From Gammaproteobacteria bacterium (GTDB taxonomy: Bacteria > Pseudomonadota > Gammaproteobacteria > Steroidobacterales > Steroidobacteraceae): a stretch of DNA of 10,064 nucleotides. Under the pieces are notes generated by a model. It made no database searches. It was not told where the DNA came from and worked only from the letters and a program-made list of their open reading frames with translations. The stretch's first letter is position 1. Every line of letters starts with the position of its first letter. The translations under genes and the position numbers were made by a program. Below, in pieces: positions 7,004-10,064 of the stretch. The DNA is taken from NCBI GenBank assembly GCA_003156695.1, contig PMHN01000044.1:1-10064 (forward strand), given 5' to 3'.

Positions 7004-7696
7004 ATGGATGACGATGCTGCGATCGCCAGAACTGCCGCCGCGATCGGCGAGTTGGCGCGCACTCGCATCCTGTGCTGCCTGATGGATGGGCGCGAACGCA
7101 CCAGCACCGAACTGGCGACGGTGGCTGACGTGAGCCCGTCAACCACGAGCGTGCACCTGGAGCGACTGAAGAGCGCGAATCTGGTCAGAGTACTGGTCCG
7201 CGGAAGGTTTCGTTTCTACAGTCTCAACGGGCCCGATGTGGCTAGCGCGCTGGAAGCGTTGAGTACCGTCGCCGGATGCTTTCGCGATAAGCCCTCGCCA
7301 AGCATTCCAACCCGGCTACGTGCCGCCCGGACTTGTTATGACCACATGGCGGGCGCACTCGCTGTCTCGCTGCACGATCGCTTCAGGACACTGGGGTGGC
7401 TTTCAGCTGGCTCGAAGACGGGCGATAACACATACGACGTGAGGCCCGGTGGCGCGCAGGCCTTTGAAAGCCTGGGCATCGACGTCGAGTCAACCCGAGC
7501 GTTACGGCGTCGGTTCGCGTGCGCGTGTTTAGATTGGAGCGAGCAGCGGCCGCATCTGGGCGGGGCGCTGGGCGCGGCGCTCCTGACGGTCGCGCTGAAG
7601 AGAAAATGGGTGCAGCGGGATTTTGACAGCAGAGCGCTGGGCGTCACCAGTCTTGGGCGACGCGAAATGCTGACTCTATTCGACGTTCATGCTTGA
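7004..7696 (+). CDS. ArsR-family winged-helix transcriptional regulator
   Basis: 230 residues. Residues about 8-82 form an ArsR-type winged helix: IGELARTRILCCLMDGRE, the helix-turn-helix RTSTELATVADVSPSTTSVHLERLKSANLV, then the wing VRGRFRFYSL. The classical arsenic-site motif (ELCVCDL-like) in the recognition-helix region is absent, so a metalloid sensor of the standard type is unlikely. The C-terminal ~130 residues hold a domain common in longer ArsR-like regulators, with CLDWSEQRPHLGGALGAALL and a closing RDFDSRALGVTSLGRREML block; its ligand is unknown. The ATG at 7004 was chosen because the fold begins there and the promoter places the transcript start on it; the frame continues upstream for 37 non-homologous-looking codons. 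It is divergent from the kinase gene and upstream of an EamA exporter in the same direction, either of which could be a target along with its own promoter. Confidence 0.88.
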   Translation: MDDDAAIARTAAAIGELARTRILCCLMDGRERTSTELATVADVSPSTTSVHLERLKSANLVRVLVRGRFRFYSLNGPDVASALEALSTVAGCFRDKPSPSIPTRLRAARTCYDHMAGALAVSLHDRFRTLGWLSAGSKTGDNTYDVRPGGAQAFESLGIDVESTRALRRRFACACLDWSEQRPHLGGALGAALLTVALKRKWVQRDFDSRALGVTSLGRREMLTLFDVHA

Positions 7697-7788
7697 GCGG
7701 CTGCCCGCAGACGCCTCCCGCGCGACGCAAGCGCAACATCCCTAGTCGCGCCCGCGCCGCACAGCCGGCCGCCCGCTCCGCGCTCCGT

Positions 7789-7803
7789 GCATCCACACTG
7801 CGA
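7789..7803 (+). repeat. Direct repeat, left copy, flanking the EamA gene
   Basis: GCATCCACACTGCGA occurs here, 46 bases before the exporter start, and again at 8786-8800 just after its stop. Similarity continues for about 25 bases to the right of both copies at lower identity (for example ACGAA then TG in both). The origin is unknown. Confidence 0.6.
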
Positions 7804-7848
7804 TGCTCAACGAAGTGTTGTCTGTGGCCACCCCATTAGGATGGGTGG

Positions 7849-8775
7849 ATGGCCACCGAGTGCACCACCGCCGCTGCCGTCCGCGCCGAGGTTGCACCGG
7901 CATCCGGCGTCGGCGCGTTCACGTGGCGGATCAGGCTCGAGCTGACGCTCCTCGGGGCGGTGTGGGGCGGCTCCTTTCTCTTCATGCGATTGGCCGCTGC
8001 GGATTTCGGCGCTCTGCCGCTGGTCGAGACGCGGCTGGCGCTCGGCGCCGTGGTGCTGCTGCCGTTCCTGTGGCGCGAGCGCGCGCGGTTCACGCCCGCC
8101 CTGTGGCTGCGAATCTCCGGCATCGCCGCCATCAACTCCGCGGCGCCGTACGTGCTGTTCGCCTGGGGCGCAGAGCGCGCGCCGGCCGGGATCGGCGCCA
8201 TCACCAACGCCATGACGGTGATGTTCACCGCCCTGGTGGCGTTCCTTTTGTTTGGGGAGCGCATCAGCGCGCGGCGCCTGGCAGCGCTCACCGCTGGCTT
8301 CGCCGGCGTCGTGATCCTCGCCAGCGGCAAGACGCAGGGTGCAAGTGTGTGGGCGGCGGCGCTGGCGGGCGCGGCCGGAGCGCTCCTGTACGGGCTCGGC
8401 ATCAACCTGGTGCGGCGTCATCTCACCGGCTACCCGCCGGCGGCGGTCGCCGCGGTTACCCTGATCTGCGCTGCGGCGCAGCTGCTGCCGTTCGCGGCGT
8501 GGACCTGGCCGCGGCATCCGCTCCCGGCTGTGGCGGTGCTAAGCGCCGTGCTGCTGGGCGTGCTGTGCACGGGTGTGGCGTTCGTTTTCTATTACCGGCT
8601 GATCGCGCGGGTGGGGGCGACGCGCGCCTCGACGGTGACGTACCTGATTCCGCTGTTCGGCGTGCTGTGGGCCTGGCTGGTGCTGGGCGAACCCCTCACC
8701 ATCAGCATGGCGCTGGCGGCCGCTGTGATCCTCGGCGGCGTCGCGTTCAGCCAGCAGCCGCAGCGCTCCTTGTAA
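7849..8775 (+). CDS. EamA/DMT-family transporter
   Basis: 308 residues, inner-membrane protein of the drug/metabolite transporter superfamily, whose bacterial members mostly export amino acids, metabolites or toxic compounds. Ten hydrophobic helices can be traced from about residue 29 to 302, in two EamA repeats. The first repeat opens with LLGAVWGGSFLFMRLAA and contains the PYVLFAWGAERAPAGIGAITNAMTVMFTALVAFLLFGERIS block. The second has GTGVAFVFYYRLIARVGATRASTVTYLIPLFGVLWAWLVLGE, the matching signature of the C-terminal half. About 28 residues of low-complexity Ala/Val-rich N-terminus precede helix 1. GGGTGG lies directly before the ATG at 7849, too close to be an ideal ribosome site. A 10-base inverted repeat spans the stop and a 15-base direct repeat brackets the gene, hinting at insertion or rearrangement. 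Substrate unknown; the ArsR-type gene upstream is a candidate regulator by position only. Confidence 0.93.
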   Translation: MATECTTAAAVRAEVAPASGVGAFTWRIRLELTLLGAVWGGSFLFMRLAAADFGALPLVETRLALGAVVLLPFLWRERARFTPALWLRISGIAAINSAAPYVLFAWGAERAPAGIGAITNAMTVMFTALVAFLLFGERISARRLAALTAGFAGVVILASGKTQGASVWAAALAGAAGALLYGLGINLVRRHLTGYPPAAVAAVTLICAAAQLLPFAAWTWPRHPLPAVAVLSAVLLGVLCTGVAFVFYYRLIARVGATRASTVTYLIPLFGVLWAWLVLGEPLTISMALAAAVILGGVAFSQQPQRSL

Positions 8776-8783
8776 GGAGCGCT
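8762..8783 (+). other. Perfect inverted repeat across the EamA stop codon
   Basis: AGCGCTCCTT (8762-8771) and AAGGAGCGCT (8774-8783) are exact reverse complements with two bases between; a realistic RNA hairpin has an 8-base stem and a six-base loop holding the TAA (8773-8775). No T-run follows, so a transcript-stabilising or weak terminator role is possible but unproven. Confidence 0.45.
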
Positions 8784-8785
8784 TG

Positions 8786-8800
8786 GCATCCACACTGCGA
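8786..8800 (+). repeat. Direct repeat, right copy, flanking the EamA gene
   Basis: Exact second copy of GCATCCACACTGCGA, three bases after the inverted repeat at the exporter stop and 997 bases from the left copy. The following bases resemble those after the left copy at reduced identity. Confidence 0.6.
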
Positions 8801-8903
8801 CGCCAGACGAATTGCAGTCGGGCGCTAAACGGTACATTCGGCAACGAGCAAGGGCGACTGGCAATCAAAGTCCCGGGAATTTACGCGCAAAGCGAGGGGC
8901 AAT

Positions 8904-9698
8904 ATGAAAAAGCGTTCGATGACATTTGCACTGCTCGTAGTCGCGGCGGCTTTCGCACCCGCGGGTTCCGCGCAGAATGCAGACTATTCGCACTATGTAT
9001 CTCCGTGGAAGACGCCGTGGTCCTACGAAGGACCGCGGGGAGCCGAACATTGGAGCACGCTGGATCCGGGCTACGTCACCTGCAACCTCGGCAAGGAGCA
9101 GTCGCCGATTGACATTCGCGATACACAGAAAGTCGAGCTGCCTGCGCTGCGGTTCGAATACAAAAGTGAACCCGTGAAGTACGTGATCAACAACGGCTAC
9201 ACGATCCGCGTTAACTATCACGACGCCCCGGGAAGCGGAAACTTCCTGGTGGTGGGTGACAAACGCTATCAGCTGACGCAGTTTCACTTTCACCGGCCGA
9301 GCGAAGAGTACGTTCACGGCAAGCCGTACGCCATGGTGCTGCACCTGATGCATCAGGCGAGCGACGGGGAGGTGGCCGGAGTGGCGGTGCTTCTGAAAGT
9401 GGGCCGTGCGAACGCCACTATTCAGCAGGTTTGGGAACATATGCCGGCGAGCGAAGGCCAGCAGGAGGTTGCCGGGCTCGAGCTCAATCCCGCTGACATG
9501 CTGCCGCACGACACCGGCTACTACGTGTATATGGGGTCGGTAACGGCGCCGCCGTGTACCGAGGGCGTGAAGTGGTTTGTGCTGAAGACTCCAGTGGACA
9601 TCTCGGCGGCGCAGGTCGCAGCGTTCGCCAGGCTGTATCCGCACGATGTCAGGCCCCTGCAGCCCCTCAACGGACGTGTCGTGAAGGAGAGTCAATAG
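8904..9698 (+). CDS. Alpha-carbonic anhydrase, periplasmic
   Basis: 264 residues; zinc enzyme interconverting CO2 and bicarbonate, exported to the periplasm by a signal peptide (1-23, MKKRSMTFALLVVAAAFAPAGSA). Zinc ligands are H128 and H130 in QFHFH and H147 in VLHLMH. E134 (PSEE) and T214 (GSVTAPPC) correspond to the Glu106-Thr199 gate of human CA II. C60 and C218 match the conserved bacterial disulfide. Other family marks are QSPIDI (66-71) and a PLQPLNGR ending. The residue matching the proton-shuttle His64 is Y99 in NNGYTIRV, where bacterial and human enzymes usually have NNGH; this may lower maximal turnover. The length is normal for the bacterial alpha class. GAGGGG at 8894-8899 supports the ATG at 8904. 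The 128-base gap upstream suggests its own promoter; I found only a weak candidate. Confidence 0.95.
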   Translation: MKKRSMTFALLVVAAAFAPAGSAQNADYSHYVSPWKTPWSYEGPRGAEHWSTLDPGYVTCNLGKEQSPIDIRDTQKVELPALRFEYKSEPVKYVINNGYTIRVNYHDAPGSGNFLVVGDKRYQLTQFHFHRPSEEYVHGKPYAMVLHLMHQASDGEVAGVAVLLKVGRANATIQQVWEHMPASEGQQEVAGLELNPADMLPHDTGYYVYMGSVTAPPCTEGVKWFVLKTPVDISAAQVAAFARLYPHDVRPLQPLNGRVVKESQ

Positions 9699-9762
9699 CC
9701 GCAAGCCGCCGTACCGAGCGTCCCTGTCCATGGTGTACCGGCTCGTTGCCCTGATTCTCCTG

Positions 9763-9781
9763 GCGCCGCCTTAGGCGGCGC
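9763..9781 (+). repeat. GC-rich palindrome carrying an in-frame TAG
   Basis: GCGCCGCCT (9763-9771) and AGGCGGCGC (9773-9781) are exact reverse complements around one central T. The TAG at 9772-9774 that interrupts the apparent signal peptide of the hydrolase lies at its centre. Such a palindrome can cause sequencing or assembly error, and it also contains the SD-like AGGCGG (9773-9778) before the GTG at 9787. Confidence 0.55.
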
Positions 9782-9786
9782 AAACG

Positions 9787-10064
9787 GTGGCGCAAACACC
9801 TCAGCCGCAGTACACCGTCGTTCCTGACGTCCAGTACTGCAGTGGCGGAGGCAAGCCCTTACTGATGGATGTTTTCGTCCCGCAACACCGCAGCGCGACG
9901 CCTGTCCCAGCGGTGTTGTGGATTCATGGTGGAGGTTGGGAGCACGGTGACAAGAAGAGCGCTTCCGGCGCGCAATTCCTGGCTGACAGCGGCTTCGTGA
10001 CGGCAAGCGTGTCCTACCGTCTCAGCGGTGATGCGCCGTTTCCAGCCGCCATCGAGGACTGCAA
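9787..10064 (+). CDS. Alpha/beta hydrolase (esterase-like), 3' end outside window
   Basis: The frame runs open to the window edge. It shows PLLMDVFVPQ, then AVLWIHGGGWEHGDKKS with the HGGGW oxyanion-hole motif, and FVTASVSYRLSGDAPFPAAIEDC, the stretch preceding the nucleophile elbow in BD-FAE/HSL-type esterases. The catalytic Ser, Asp and His lie beyond the window. The start is unclear. An ATG at 9730 in the same frame would give MVYRLVALILLAPP, a good signal-peptide beginning, but is cut off by TAG at 9772-9774; after it AAQTVAQTPQP resembles a cleavage region. The GTG at 9787 has AGGCGG eight bases upstream and is used here; an ATG at 9865 is a third option. If the TAG is real, the enzyme either stays in the cytoplasm or is inactivated; if it is a sequence error, the gene starts at 9730 and the product is secreted. 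It follows the carbonic anhydrase in the same direction. Confidence 0.75.
   Translation, partial: MAQTPQPQYTVVPDVQYCSGGGKPLLMDVFVPQHRSATPVPAVLWIHGGGWEHGDKKSASGAQFLADSGFVTASVSYRLSGDAPFPAAIEDC

Noticed and set aside
6951..7142. 64-codon extension of the kinase toward and into the ArsR-type gene
   Set aside because: It is a basic, Cys/Pro-rich sequence antisense to the winged helix, not sensor-like; the membrane domain starts after the ATG at 6950.
7697..7708. GCGG/CCGC hairpin after the ArsR-type gene as a terminator
   Set aside because: A four-base stem with no T-run is too weak.
7807..8517. Long minus-strand open frames under the EamA gene
   Set aside because: Low-complexity Arg/Gln/Gly-rich translations opposite a clear ten-helix transporter.
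8812..8838. TTGCAG with TACATT as a promoter of the carbonic anhydrase gene
   Set aside because: The spacing is only 15 bases and both boxes match weakly.

Overview
The window is GC-rich DNA from a Gram-negative bacterium. Two TonB-dependent outer-membrane receptors, several Sec-type signal peptides and a periplasmic alpha-carbonic anhydrase establish the double membrane. The mix of large TonB receptors, a LytS/LytTR two-component pair, an ArsR-type regulator and an EamA exporter fits a soil or freshwater proteobacterium, perhaps a gammaproteobacterium of the Steroidobacter/Xanthomonadales kind. The taxonomy is inference from protein style only.

Left part (1-5017, all plus strand): the 3' end of one TonB-dependent receptor and its intrinsic terminator, then about 450 bases without a convincing gene. 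The first half of that gap is rich in stem-loops. A complete 988-residue TonB-dependent receptor follows, then, 35 bases later, a small secreted NTF2-like (DUF4440-type) protein. After about 200 bases, which hold what may be a dead coding remnant, comes a secreted DUF1579-like protein of unknown role. These three genes run in the same direction and may serve one uptake or processing task, but the substrate cannot be read from the sequence.

Middle (5014-6950, minus strand): a two-component system of a four-helix membrane histidine kinase (LytS/YehU type) and a LytTR response regulator. The two genes overlap by 13 bases and look translationally coupled. The regulator gene ends tail-to-tail with the DUF1579-like gene, the two stop codons sharing bases. 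Divergent from the kinase, 53 bases away, is an ArsR-family regulator whose promoter places its ATG at the expected transcription start, so its mRNA is probably leaderless.

Right part (7004-10064, plus strand): the ArsR-type regulator, an EamA/DMT-family exporter bracketed by a 15-base direct repeat, an alpha-carbonic anhydrase with Tyr at the usual proton-shuttle His position, and the start of an alpha/beta hydrolase. The hydrolase's apparent signal peptide is interrupted by an in-frame TAG lying in a perfect GC palindrome.

I saw no tRNA, rRNA, CRISPR array, insertion sequence or transposase. No multi-gene system appears that is clearly new. The points most worth a second look are the stem-loop cluster at 321-502, the interrupted signal peptide at 9730-9786, the direct repeats around the exporter, the leaderless ArsR promoter, the carbonic anhydrase active-site change and the possible coding remnant at 4297-4473.
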